NCBI GenBank assembly: GCA_022414725.1
Contig: CM039462.1
Location: 131,024,774 to 131,088,773, forward strand
Reading direction: 5' to 3'
DNA length: 64,000 nucleotides
Source: Microglena sp. YARC
Lineage: Eukaryota > Chlorophyta > Chlorophyceae > Chlamydomonadales > Chlamydomonadaceae
Shown here: positions 53,272-63,810 of the stretch, in pieces
Numbering within the stretch: the first letter of the stretch is position 1
Layout: each line of letters starts with the position of its first letter
The notes under the pieces: model-generated
The model's input: the letters and a program-made list of their open reading frames with translations, nothing else
What the model was told of the DNA's origin: nothing
Databases searched by the model: none
Made by a program: the position numbers and the translations under genes

Positions 53272-54284
53272 AAGTACCACCTTAAATAAACTCCTGATTC
53301 TGAATTCTGATGCAATGGATGGATAGACTACTTGACATGGACCTACTTATACATATGTATGGTTGGGAAGCAAACGTATATTTTGATTTTTATATGCCGT
53401 ATAAACGTATAAACGTATGAATGTATGCGTATAAACGTATGAAACGTATGAGGGAAATTAGACACTTCTCGAGAAAATACTTTTACATGGGTTTAAAGAT
53501 ATGGCCGCGTAGCTAATTTCATTGGCATCACATATCAACTCTAAAAAAAAATCGAACAAATTTAGATTGTCCAAATCTCAAAACATAAATCACAACCAGA
53601 AGCGTGTCAATCGAGAAGCGCGGTGCCAATCTAAGGGAGCCATTCACTGCCAATAATAATTGACATACTGTCTATGTAACCATGTTCACGTTGCACTAGG
53701 CTCAAGTCATCTTTCTAGGCAGCTCCCTGAGTCAGCTCCAGGTGTCAGAGGTATGTGAGTATGTCGCAGCTTCTAGACAGCTCCCTAAGTCTGCTACTGG
53801 TTCAGTCCTCAAGGCCCATGGCATCCAAGGCTACCTCCTCATCAACATAGACTTTGTCGGCAAGGTCAGCATTGGCAGCTATGTAGATCATCTTTCCCCC
53901 TTTTTCAAAGAAGAGGTTGGCCCTCAGCTTTGTGTATATAACTGTATACATGTATAATAATATAACTGTATAACTATATTGTAATAGTGTCCATGTTCAC
54001 ATCGCACTAGGCCTGCACCATCAATCCACCGCGCCCTCATGGGAGCTCAATGGAATGGAAGGCTAGGTGACACTCTGATATAAGTGCCTGATACCTGGCT
54101 ATCTACATGAAACTTTGGTCCAAATTTAAACAAAATTGTACTCTTGAAAGGTGAATTTTATTGCATAATGTGATAGAGGAGGTTAGTAGCTTTCCAATGA
54201 GCTATCTAAATCAAAAATTATGAATGAAAACCGAGAAAGTTAAATGCCGGGAAGTGAGCTTTACTTTTCGACGTACACTACTCA
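53272..54284 (+). repeat. Direct repeat B, copy 2
   Basis: Starts AAGTACCACCTTAAATAAAC as in copy 1 and ends ACGTACACTACTCA; beyond that the sequence (TACGTTTGTACATAAATATG) differs from copy 1, which turns into arm A'. The contents are the same as copy 1. Confidence 0.95.
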
Positions 54285-54687
54285 TACGTTTGTACATAAA
54301 TATGATTATGCGTTTCGAGAAAAAATCATACGTATGAATATACGTATGATTATATGAACGTATGATAATACGTTCATACGCCGGCCCACCCCTATACATA
54401 TGTAAAATGTTCAGTTGGTTTCAAACCTATTTGCATATGGTGAGACTGTCAATAAAACCCTGATTCTGAACAGCCATGCAGCCCGTCAGCATTCATCCAT
54501 GTGGACCTTCAGCAGCAAGCAATTACATAACTGTGGAACTAGCTGCGCGGAACAGCCATGGGGGTAGTTTTGGGGAAGAGGTGGTGTGTGTGTGTGCTTG
54601 TGTGTGTGTGTGTGTGGTTGGGTTGGGTTCGGTTGGAGTGGGTTGGAGTGGGTTGGAGTGGGTTGGGGGGGGGTTGGGGGTTGGGGG

Positions 54688-54731
<44 letters not shown>

Positions 54732-55042
54732 GGCTTAAAACACACCTTTCCTCCTGCCTGCGCAAGCGCCAGGCGCAGCAATGATTGTATCAAGAAACTT
54801 CCAGTCAGCTCTAGCGTGTCCTTAATCAAGATGCACGACGGGCTAGTTTCTCGCAGCTTGAGCGCGTCTGCTATGTAATCGGGATTCATTGTTGCTGCGA
54901 TTTAAAGAAAGGGGCAAGGAAAGCTCGACGGCCAGGATATTGCTCACAAACGCTGGAGACACAGATAGACGGACGCTGGTGCTGTTGTAAGTGGCGCATG
55001 ATGGTCCTGGTCGAATGACGAGGAGCGTATGGTCCGCCGCCG

Positions 55043-55096
<54 letters not shown>

Positions 55097-55218
55097 CCCC
55101 CCCCCCTTTGAGTTTTGCCAGCCTGTCCAGTCCTTGCGATTTGCTTAATGTGATGATCTAGCATTGAGGCAGACTGAGGGATCTTTAATGATCTAGCAAC
55201 AAGAGTGGTTATCTAGCA
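54285..55218. other. No gene; long G and C runs
   Basis: ATACGTATGAT-type repeats to 54390; GGTTGGAGTG repeats; a run of about 40 G at 54689-54729; a run of about 60 C at 55045-55105 with one G. AATCTAGCA-type repeats follow to 55218. 54740-54900 has mixed composition with no recognised product. Confidence 0.6.
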
Positions 55219-55430
55219 CTAACAGTGTTTTTCTTTTCAGCTACAAGCAGCAGCTTGTAGGCAGCTCCCCTGACTGGCTATTCAGCCAAAGCTAACGCAA
55301 GCTAGTGTGTCTGGAAGCTAGCATAATCCGCTGTCTAGAACTTTCGAAATCTTGGGGCTTGGCCCAATGGATGCTTCAGGGAGCTGCCTAGCAGCTGCTG
55401 GTCGTAGCTGAAAGAAGAACTGTGAGCAGC
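55219..55430. mobile_element. Complete family M2 element
   Basis: Left end ACAGTGTTTTTCTTTTCAGC-TACAAGCAGCAG and right end CTGCTGGTCGTAGCTGAAAG-AAGAACTGTGAG are inverted repeats of about 50 bp; inside lies GGCTATTCAGCCAAAGC. The flanks carry CAAGAGTGGTTATCTAGCAC on both sides (55199-55218 and 55428-55447), a direct repeat of ~20 bp that could be a target duplication or local ATCTAGCA repetition. Confidence 0.85.
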
Positions 55431-56808
55431 AAGAGTGGTTATCTAGCACTTCACGTGTTTTGATTGACTAAATGTGATAGTCTAGCACTGACGAAGTGTT
55501 GGGTTCAGTTGGGCAAAGGGCCAAAGGTTTAAGTGATGTACTACCATCTAAGTTCAGTTGGGTTCAGTTGCGCAAAGGGCCAAAGGTTTAAGTGATGTAC
55601 TACCATATAAGTTCTCTAGCAGCTGGACATGCTAATAATCTAATCATGCCTGATGCTAATCTTATACCGGCTGTCTTATAATCATGCCTGATGCATGGGG
55701 GGGGTCCACCTCCCTGCGTTCACACCCCGCGCCCCTCGACGAAGTTCTATCATCATTGCCAAATCAAAGAAGTGCGTCTCTGACAGTCTTTAGGCCGAGA
55801 AATATTAGTAGGATATGGCGATGCTCCATTGCTCGAATCCTCGAATACAACGTTTTCTAAATTTCTAAATTTCTAATTTTCTACTATTTAATAAGTCTTA
55901 ATTAGTTTTTAAGTTATTAACTATTAATAGTTCAAACCTTATCTGGATATCATTAACTTATCAAACCCGATATATATTAGTAGGATAGCAGTTAGGCTCG
56001 CCAGGTCAAACCTGACAGCGGAACATTGGTAGTCAACCAATGTGGCTATATTAACATCTGGTCCAGGTGATGCCACGTTGGTTGTCGCTGCCAAAAAGGC
56101 CTCGGCCCTTGCATGGAATGATCAGAAAGGTAGATATAACGGTTTAAGACCTGGTTTCTTGGAGTTGTAAGGAACTAACTCTAGATGTGTAGAAAAAGGA
56201 AATCTCAAAGATCTTTTTCTTCGTTTTTTTCGTAATTTCGTAATGGGGAGCCGTCTGGATAAGGCAGGTAAACATATCGTTGATTTAAGTATGATCAGAA
56301 TACCAGTAAGGCTGTACACTCTTACAAGGATTACACCCTGCAGCCCCATTCTTGAATAAAAGACAGCGGCTGGGGCCGTCCTTGGCCCATTTTAAGCGGG
56401 GGGGCGTGAGTTGAAGTACACGCAGTACGGCCCCGGCCCAGATTAAGCATGCTGCCCATGCAGCTGGGGTTCCCTCGAAAATCTCCTCAATCCGAAGTAT
56501 CCGAATACGTCAGACACAACTCGCAACCCCTCTTTCACGATGCATCGAACTCTGTCATGAGTGCTTGCCTTGAACAGGCGCTCCGATTCGCCCCAGCACT
56601 GCTCCCGTAGTTCAGCCTCAATTTTTCGTGAATGCCGCCCAGATTGCGGGCCTGCAATGCGAACGCTGCTGCAGCTGCTGCTGAGCCTACCGCAGGTGTA
56701 GAACCAAGCCGGTGAGTGAAATGATTGCATCTGGAATGAGCCCACCCGGCCATCACAATTTCATCCGCCCCCTGCATTTTTGCTCACGCCCTTGAGTTCT
56801 TATAACAG
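55431..56808. other. Intergenic or intron DNA
   Basis: A ~55-bp tandem pair (GGGCAAAGGGCCAAAGGTTT) at 55500-55610. 55850-55990 is AT-rich. A minus frame at 56443-56745 is open but has no recognised domain. The acceptor TTCTTATAACAG closes the stretch at 56808. Confidence 0.5.
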
Positions 56809-59299
56809 GGCTGCTTCCAAACGGAAGCTTCGTTCTAGCCCCGAGAGCGTGAAGGAAGAGGCTGCTACAGCCCCTCCAGCTAAGAGGAGAGAATCAGCCA
56901 GGGTAAGGACCAGGGCAGCAAGTCTTGACCCCAAGGGAGTCTCAGCCTTATCCCTAGTCCATGTGGGGGGGTCCTGCCCCGCCTCTCCATCCAGCCAGGA
57001 GGACGATGACCTGCCCCTGGCCACCCTGACTAAAGCACGGGCAAAGAAGCAGCCTACTCCAGTTCCAACTGACAAGGCTCAAGCACCTGGTGGTGGCAGG
57101 GGAGCGGTGAATGGTTCCTCTGGGGGGAGAGCCCAGCCCTGTGGTGCTGTCAAGGAGTCCACTCCAGCACCCACGGACAAGCCAGGTGTCCCAGAGAGTA
57201 GTAACAATGCTCCTTCCCCAGTAGCACTCAAAGTGGAAGAGCCTGTTGGGAGCAGCGAGCCCACGCCAACTGCAGTCGCATCGAAACAAGCTGTGGAGCT
57301 TGTGAGTGGCAGCCAAGATCCTGCTCCGACTGGGAGTAGCGAGCCCACGCCAACTGCAGTCACATTGGAACAAGCTGTGGAGCTTGTGAGTGGCAGCCAA
57401 GATCCTGCTCCGACTGGGAGTAGCAAGCCCACGCCAACTGCAGTCGCATTGGATCAAGCTTTGGAGCTTGTGAGTGACAGCCAAGATCCTGCTCCGACTG
57501 GAAGTAGCGAGCCCACGCCAACTGCAGTCGCATTGGAACAAGCTGTACAGCTTGTGAGTGGCAGCCAAGATCCTGCTCCAATTGGGAGCAGCGAGCCCAC
57601 GACAACTGCAGTCACATCAGAACAAGCAGTGGAAAAGCCTGCTAGTGTTGCATTGGAGGAAGCTGTGGACACTGGGATCCCTGAGGCAACAGTTGCAGGG
57701 CAGGAGGCAGCCCAGACAGTAGCCGCCCAAATCCTGCCTGCTGCAGCTGCTGCTGCTGCAGCCAAGGAGACCAGAGATCAGTGCCCCCTCGCCCAGCTGG
57801 CGCCCAAGGGGGATGCAGCCAAGGAGACCAGAGATCAGTGTCCCCCCGTCCAGCTGGCGCCCAAGGGGGATGCAGCCAAGGAGACCAGAGATCAGTGCCC
57901 CCTCGCCCAGCTGGCGCCCCAGGGGGATGCAGCCAAGGAGACCAGAGATCAGTGCCCCCCCGTCCAGCTGGCGCCCCAGGGGGATGCAGCCAAGGAGACC
58001 AGAGACCAGTGCCCACCTGTCCAGCTGGCCCCCCAGGGGGATGCAGCCATGGAGACCTCTTGGAGCCCAGCCGTATCAGTCAAAGTCGAGTTCCCAGCCC
58101 CCAGGAGAAAGAACGCGACCAAGAAGCAGCAGCCCCAGCCACTTCCAGCGACCCGAGGCCTGCGAAGCCGGAGTGGAAGGACAGGAACCCCTACCCCCAC
58201 CCCCCCGGAACCCACAGACAGAGTCACCCGCAGCACCAGGCGGACCCAGTCCCCATCAGTGAATGGTGACACATCAACGGCAGTGGCCGATGAGGATGAA
58301 GAGGTCCAAAAAGACCAGGTGCTGGGCTTGCTAGCTGCCAAGCAGGGCCAGGCACCTGCATCTGCATTGAGAACCACCATGAGACATGTGCGTCCTCCAA
58401 CCAAGCTGGCTGGTAGCGCAACGACCGGAGCGGTGCGGAGATCAGCACGAGGGGTGACGCCTGAATCCCAGCCACAGCAAGCAGCCCAGCCAGCAGAATC
58501 CCAGCCACAGAAAGTAGCCCAGCCAGCAGAATGCCAGCCACAGACAGCAGCCCACCCAGCAGAATCCCAGCCACAGCAAGCAGCCCACCCCGCAGACTCC
58601 CAGCCACAGAAAGAAGTTCAGCCAGCAGAATCCCAGCCAGCAGAATCTCAGCTACAGGCAGCAGCCCAGTCAGCGGAATCCCAGCCACAGAAAGCAGCTC
58701 AGCCAGCAGAATCTCAGCCACAGGCAGCAGCCCAGCCTGCGCAACCAGGCCAGCAGCAGCAGCAGCAGCAGCAAGAGGAGAAGGAGGAGGTGAAGGAGGA
58801 GGAGGAAGAGGAGGAGAAGGAGGAAGAGGAGGAGAAGGAGGAAGAGGAGGAGGAAGGAGGAGGAGGAGGAGGAGGAGAGAGGATGCACGAGGAGGATACC
58901 ATAGCTTTTGGGCAGATGAAGAAGCTTGTACAGATACAAAAGCAGCAACAGCTGAAGCTGCAGCAGCAGGCGCAACAGCAGCAGCAGCAGCAACAACAGA
59001 AACAGGCACAGCAGCAGCAAGAGCAACAGCAAGAAGCACAGCAGCAGAAGCAGCAACAGCAGCAACAGGAGCAACAGCAGCAACAGCAACAAACACAACA
59101 GCAACAGCAGCAACAGGAGCAGCCACAGCCGCAGCAACAGCAGCCAAAAACACATAAAGGGGTGAGCGCATCTCCCCCCTCAATCTCTAAAGCCTCCCCT
59201 GCAGTAGCCTTTGTAGAGGTTGCAGCGGGCAAGGCTGAGGCCAGCCCTGTGGTCCAGAAATCAGTGCCCCCCATCCAGCCGGCGCCCAAGGGGATCTGA
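56809..59299 (+). CDS. Unrecognised Gln/Pro/Ala-rich protein, large exon
   Basis: Acceptor TTCTTATAACAG; it opens in phase 2 and the frame stays open to TGA at 59297, although donors such as GG|GTGAGC near 59162 may end the exon earlier. Regions: basic start (AASKRKLRSSPESVKEE, PAKRRESARVRTRAAS) resembling a nuclear signal; ~5 copies of GSSEPTPTAVALEQAVELVS (57240-57640); five copies of DAAKETRDQCPPVQLAP (57760-58050); a basic RSRSGRTGTPTPTPPEPTDR region; PAESQPQKAAQ repeats (58470-58740); a Glu/Lys run; and a poly-Gln stretch (58940-59150). It looks like a disordered nuclear protein. Family unknown. Confidence 0.65.
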
Positions 59300-59697
59300 G
59301 TCTCTGACCAAGGCTAGGGCCGGTTCGAGCAGCAGCTAGAAATGTGACGGTAGCTGGCCGCTGGCACCTTGGCCGCAGCTGTGGCGGAAAGGCCAGAAAA
59401 CGCAGGCAGAGCTGTCAGGAAGCTGGCTGCTCTTGCAGGTGTAGCCAAGGAGAAGGTTGGTCCTGCATCAGGAGGGCCTCATGGACCAAAACTGTCCAAA
59501 GCCCCCCCCAAGGCAGCAACAGCTGTCAAAGGAGCTGCTGTCAAAAAAGAGGCACCCCTAGGGTCAGGAGCCACAGCCTCAGCTACAGCCTCAGCTAAAG
59601 CGTCAGCCACAATCTCATCTAATACAGCTCAGAGCTAAAGCGTCAGCTACAGCCTCAGCAAAAATCTCAGTGCAGCGCCCTCAGTGTACCCAGCCCC
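59300..59697 (+). CDS. Possible continuation of the Gln-rich gene
   Basis: 59369-59638 is open in the same frame as the large exon and has matching composition (AVRKLAALAGVAKEKVGPAS, PLGSGATASATASAKASATI). Stops at 59297, 59315, 59348 and 59354 separate them, so an intron or sequence error must lie between. CTCTTGCAG|GTGTAG near 59439 is one acceptor candidate. 59570-59690 repeats CAGCTACAGCCTCAGC. Confidence 0.35.
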
Positions 59698-60080
59698 ATG
59701 CCTGGGCGTAGAGACAGCGTGGAAGAATTACAGGCCACCCTTGCGGAAATGACCCAGGCTGTCGCTCAGGCTGCGGCAGCTGGTGGGAGTGCCAGAGAGG
59801 TGCAGGTGAAGGTCAAAGCTCATCAACCCAAACGTGCATCCCTCCCCCCCGCCAATGCACGGCTGCGCGTACCTGTAGATATGGATGTAGCTGAGGCCAG
59901 GGATGTAGCTGGCGGCTTTGGTGGGAAAAGGGTAGCTAAGGATGCCCGTCTCCACTTGCCTGGAGGGAGTCGACCAGGCGCCCCGTCAGCGTCTCTGGCA
60001 GGGGCAAAGGCTGCTAGGTCAGCGTCTGACCCTCGTGCCTCTGCAAGTGCCAGGCCAGCAGCAGCGACGTACAATGGCGG
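59698..60080 (+). CDS. Unrecognised Gln-rich gene, exon
   Basis: Open frame with a possible start at 59698 but more likely internal, ending GGCGG|GTAAGT. It encodes DSVEELQATLAEMTQAVAQA (helix), KAHQPKRASLPPANARLRVP and an Ala/Arg/Ser-rich end. Retention of the 35-nt intron would give a stop at 60079-60084; splicing to 60116 gives GG-A and continues in frame. Confidence 0.55.
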
Positions 60081-60115
60081 GTAAGTCGGCTTGGATCAGA
60101 TAGCGCTAGTATCAG

Positions 60116-61093
60116 AATGCAGCATCTGGTGCAGATGTGCCAGGACAATATCCGGGATGTGCAGGGCCTTGGTTGGCTTGAGCTTAAGGACAAAATCACT
60201 TGGAATGGACCCGTGGAAGCAAAGCAACGTGCTTGTAATCCCACCTCTGCCGAGGTGCAGCAGTCAGCCGCCAGGCTGGCACTGAAGTGCATGCAGCAAC
60301 GCTTCGCTTCATGGCCCAGCTCAGCATCCTTGTGTCCCCTTAAGGGACCCCGCAGCACTGCCCTTACAGGACCCCCCTGCACTGCTGATACAGTGGGGCC
60401 CTCTAGTGTGGATGCAACTACAGAGGTGGGGGGATCGTCTGGTCCCAGATTTCCCAAGGGGGGGCTTGGGGATGGGGTGGCAGGCGCCAGCTCAGCACAA
60501 GTCGGTGGAGCAGCCAGCTCATTGCCGCCCACGGCCAAAGCCTCCCCTTTGGGGGCCTCGCCCCCTCTAGCGCAGCCCCCATTAACAACGCACCCCCATG
60601 AGAAGGCAGCCCCCCTAGACAACGCAGCCCCCCTAGACAATGCAGCCCCCCATGACAACGCAGCCCTCCATGACAGCCGGCAGCCCCCTAGACAACGCAG
60701 CTCCCATGACAACACAGCCCCCTACACAGCGCAGCCCTCCTAGACAAGGCACCCCCCCTAGACAACGCAGCCCCCCTAGACAACGCCAGCCCCCCATGAC
60801 AACGCAGCACCCTAGAAAACACAGCCCCCCTAAACAACGCAGCTCCCAGGACAACGCATCCCCCTAGAAAACGCAGCCCCCCCTAAACAACGCAGCCCCC
60901 CTAGACAGCGCAGCCCCCTAGACAACGCAGCCCCCCATGACAAAGAAAGCGCCATGCGGGCCTCTGGGCTCCTGGCCAAGAAGGGGTGGCCTGAGGACAA
61001 GGATTTGGTCAACCCAGGTACAGGGTTGTCTGAAGATGGATGTCCCCTTGTTCCACCATCAGTGCCCAGCAATAAGGCTGACCCATCCAATAG
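60116..61093 (+). CDS. Unrecognised Gln-rich gene, exon with C-run repeats
   Basis: Acceptor CTAGTATCAG, donor AATAG|GTGAGA. The first half encodes MQHLVQMCQDNIRDVQGLGW, LELKDKITWNGPVEAKQ and AARLALKCMQQRFASW, the most conserved-looking, helical part of this gene. The 60597-60950 segment is a repeat of CAGCCCCCCTAGACAACG, where C-run length changes shift the frame (stop in the starting frame at 60741, another frame open 60640-60867). After it the original frame resumes (SAMRASGLLAKKGWPEDKDL) to the donor. Either C-run errors or a degenerate repeat explain this. Confidence 0.55.
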
Positions 61094-61369
61094 GTGAGAA
61101 ACTGAGTTCCGTTGTGCGTTGTGGTGGTGTGGGTGAGGGTGTGGGTATAGTTGTGGGTGAGGGTCAGTGGGTGTAGGTGACCCTAGTGATTAAATATGAC
61201 AAGCATAACTTCATTCGACCATCAGTGCCCATCCGATAGGCAAGGAACTGAGTTCCGTTGTGCAGTGTGGTGGTGTGTGTGTATGTGTAGATGCAGGTGT
61301 AGGTGTGGGTATATGTGTAGATGTGGGTGTAGGTGCAGGTGTAGGTGTAGGTGTAGGTGTGGGTGGACA
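61094..61369 (+). repeat. Duplicate of exon end plus (GTGGGT)n
   Basis: 61214-61276 repeats 61056-61118: CACCATCAGTGCCCA..., the exon end CCAT-CCGATAG and AACTGAGTTCCGTTGTGC. In the copy the donor GTGAGA is GCAAGG. (GTGGGT/GTAGGT)n follows each copy. Confidence 0.85.
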
Positions 61370-62047
61370 AGCACCAACCATCAACCGCCAACCACCAACC
61401 ACTAACCATTAACCACCAACCATAACTCCAGGGGACAAGCACCAAAGCACCAACCACCAACCACAACCTCCAGGGACAAGCACCAGGACTAAAAGTCAAC
61501 CCACCAACCACGCAACACCAACTACCAACCACTAACCACCAACACCACCAACCATGGCGGCGAAACCTCCAGGGGGACAAGCACCATGCATCCAACCTCA
61601 CCAGCCACCAACCACCACCAGCCACCAACCACTAACCACCAACACACCAGCCACCTACACCAACCACCAGCCACCAACCCATGACCTCCAGAAAGACAAG
61701 CACCAAGCACCAACCACCACAAGCACCAACCACCAACCATTACTCCAGGGGACAAGCACCAAGCATTAAGCACCAACCACCAGCTACCAGCCACCAACCA
61801 CGACCTTCAGAAGGACAAGCACCAAGCACCAAGCACCAACCACCAACCATGACCTCCAGGGGGACAAGCACCAAACACCAAGCATTAAGCACCAACCACC
61901 AGCCACCAACCACGGCCTCCAGGGGGACAACCACCAACAACCAACAACCAAAGTAGAAGGACAAGCACCAACCACCAACCACCAACAACCAACCACGACC
62001 TCCAGGGGGACAACCACCAACGACCAACCACCAACTATGACCTCCAG
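61370..62047 (+). repeat. Tandem array of splice acceptor and exon start
   Basis: About ten copies of [A/C]CTCCAG|GGGGACAAGCACC, the acceptor and first ~13 bases of the exon at 62048. Copies lie near 61432, 61474, 61572, 61690, 61749, 61808, 61859, 61922, 62005 and the functional one at 62047. Spacers are ACCAACCACC-type repeats. Confidence 0.9.
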
Positions 62048-62165
62048 GTGGACAAGCACCAGGAGTAAGAGCGATGATGCACAGGTCTCTGCCAAGTCGG
62101 TCAACTTGATGAGTAGATTCAAACGAGGATTCATTTTCAACTACAGCAATGGCATCCTGCATCAG
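62048..62165 (+). CDS. Unrecognised Gln-rich gene, downstream exon
   Basis: Acceptor TATGACCTCCAG, donor CATCAG|GTGCGC (weak). AG from the previous exon plus G gives Arg, then WTSTRSKSDDAQVSAKSVNL and MSRFKRGFIFNYSNGILHQ, 39 codons, phase 0 out. A degraded copy of its end is at 62352-62400. The gene presumably continues past the window's right part, where no further exon was found. Confidence 0.5.
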
Positions 62166-62185
62166 GTGCGCTTCACGGATCACAG

Positions 62186-62239
62186 TGTGTGTGTGTGTGG
62201 TGTGTATGTGTGTGTGTGGTGTGTATGTGTGTTTGTGTT

Positions 62240-62276
<37 letters not shown>

Positions 62277-62400
62277 ACATTGGCTCACTGTAAACACTTG
62301 CTCACATACCACACACACACGCACACACACACACACACCATGAGCAAGAGAGTACAGCAATTGCATCTTTTATCAGGTGCGCTTCATGGTTCACAGCTAG
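62186..62400 (+). repeat. (GT)n/(CA)n and copy of exon end
   Basis: (GT)n at 62186-62275, (CA)n at 62308-62338, then ACAGCAATTGCATCTTTTAT-CAGGTGCGCTTCATGGTTC, a diverged copy of 62142-62180. Confidence 0.8.
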
Positions 62401-62474
62401 GGAACTCGCATATGATATTCATATGATAATGGAGCTGCATGGAAGCTGCTACGCGTAGCCCAAAAATGAAACTG

Positions 62475-62635
62475 TAGATTAAATTATCACTGTAGCACGA
62501 ACTCAGGGCCCCTGTCGGTTAAACGATTGTTTGGGGTTCAGTTCATCAGTGCTTTTTCTTTTTCAGCCCTTCTAACAGTTGGCAAGTCCCTTAAGCCTAT
62601 TGGGCCTACCCTGGACTGTAACATATATACATACA
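62475..62635 (-). mobile_element. S1 repeat, reverse copy
   Basis: TTATCACTGTAGCACGAACT to CTACCCTGGACTGTAACATA. A fragment of family M2 (GGAGCTGCATGGAAGCTGCT) lies just before it at 62430-62455 and an R4 fragment after it at 62690-62735. Confidence 0.75.
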
Positions 62636-62653
62636 TTTAGAAGATCACGGATA

Positions 62654-62687
<34 letters not shown>

Positions 62688-62739
62688 GCGGAGCCCCTCT
62701 TTAAGGGGTGGGAGCCCCCATTTTTACACATCAAACCTA

Positions 62740-63615
62740 ATCCAATTCAGTCCATTTCCAATCCTTATCTATGTTAGGATGCAGGCATGTGTAGATTACA
62801 ATACAGTACAGTACAGTACAATCCAATCCAATTCAATCCATTTCCAATCCTAAGCTATCTTAGGTTGCAGGCATTTGTAGATTAAAAAACAGGACAGGAC
62901 AGTCCAATACAATCCAATTGAATCCATTTCCAATGCTAAGCTATCTTAGGTTGCAGGCCTGTGTAGATTGCAGCAGAGTGCAGTACAATACAATACAATA
63001 CAATACAATACAATTGAATCCATTTACAATCCTAAGCTATCTTAGGTTGCAGGCCTGTGTAGATTGCAGTAGAGTGCAGTACAATCCAATCCAGAACAAT
63101 CCATTTCAAATCCTAGCCTATCTTAGGTTGCAGGCATGTGTAGATTGCAGTGCAGTACAGTACAGTACAGTAGAGTACAGTCCAATCCAATTCAATCCAT
63201 TTCCAATCTAAAGCTATCTTAGGTTGCAGGCATGTGTAGATTACAGTAAAGTGCAGTACAGTATAGTATAGTATAGTATAGTTTAGTATAGTATAGTATA
63301 GTATAGTATAGTATAGTATAGTATAGTATAGTATAATATAGTATAGTACTAGCCAATTCAATCCATTTCCAATCCTAGCCTATCTTAGGTTGCAGGCATG
63401 TGTAGATTGCAGTACAGTACAGTACAGTACAATCCGATTCAATCAATTCCCTATCCTAGCTTATCTGAGGTTGCAGGCATGTGTAGATTACAGTACAGTA
63501 CAGTGTAGTCCAATCCCATCCCATCCAATCCCATCCAATCCAATCCAATCCAATCCAGTCCAATCCAATCCAATCCATTTCCAACCTATCTTGGGTTGTA
63601 TGTGTGTGTAGATGA
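62740..63615. repeat. ~100-bp tandem array
   Basis: About eight units of TCCATTTCCAATCCTAAGCT, ATCTTAGGTTGCAGGCATGT and GTAGATTGCAGTACAGTACA, with local expansion of pentamers: CAATA, GTATA (63245-63345), CAATC/CATCC (63510-63580). Each unit's GGTTGCAG resembles a splice acceptor, but no exon is seen. Confidence 0.9.
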
Positions 63616-63744
63616 AAGTACAGGTGCAGCCAAATAGGTTATAGAGCAGAGTTTGTTTCGTTAAAGAAAGGGGTCTTCTGGTAGCGATCAGGGATGGTGT
63701 CTATGAAAGTTGAGCTCCTGGTAGCAATTTAGCCTAGTAGCGAA

Positions 63745-63810
63745 CCCACCGCCCCCCCGAACCCACCGTGCCGCCCCCCCAGCACGGTGGGTTCGGGGGG
63801 GGGCGGTGGG
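63745..63810. repeat. GC-rich perfect hairpin
   Basis: CCCACCGCCCCCCCGAACCC-ACCGTGC is followed after ~8 bases by its reverse complement, about 27-bp arms. It resembles the central hairpin of the M1 MITE at 11380-11430. 63811-64000 has nothing recognised. Confidence 0.8.

Noticed and set aside
56443..56745. Minus-strand 100-codon frame
   Set aside because: No domain, no clear splice sites, and it lies just upstream of a + strand exon; not enough support.
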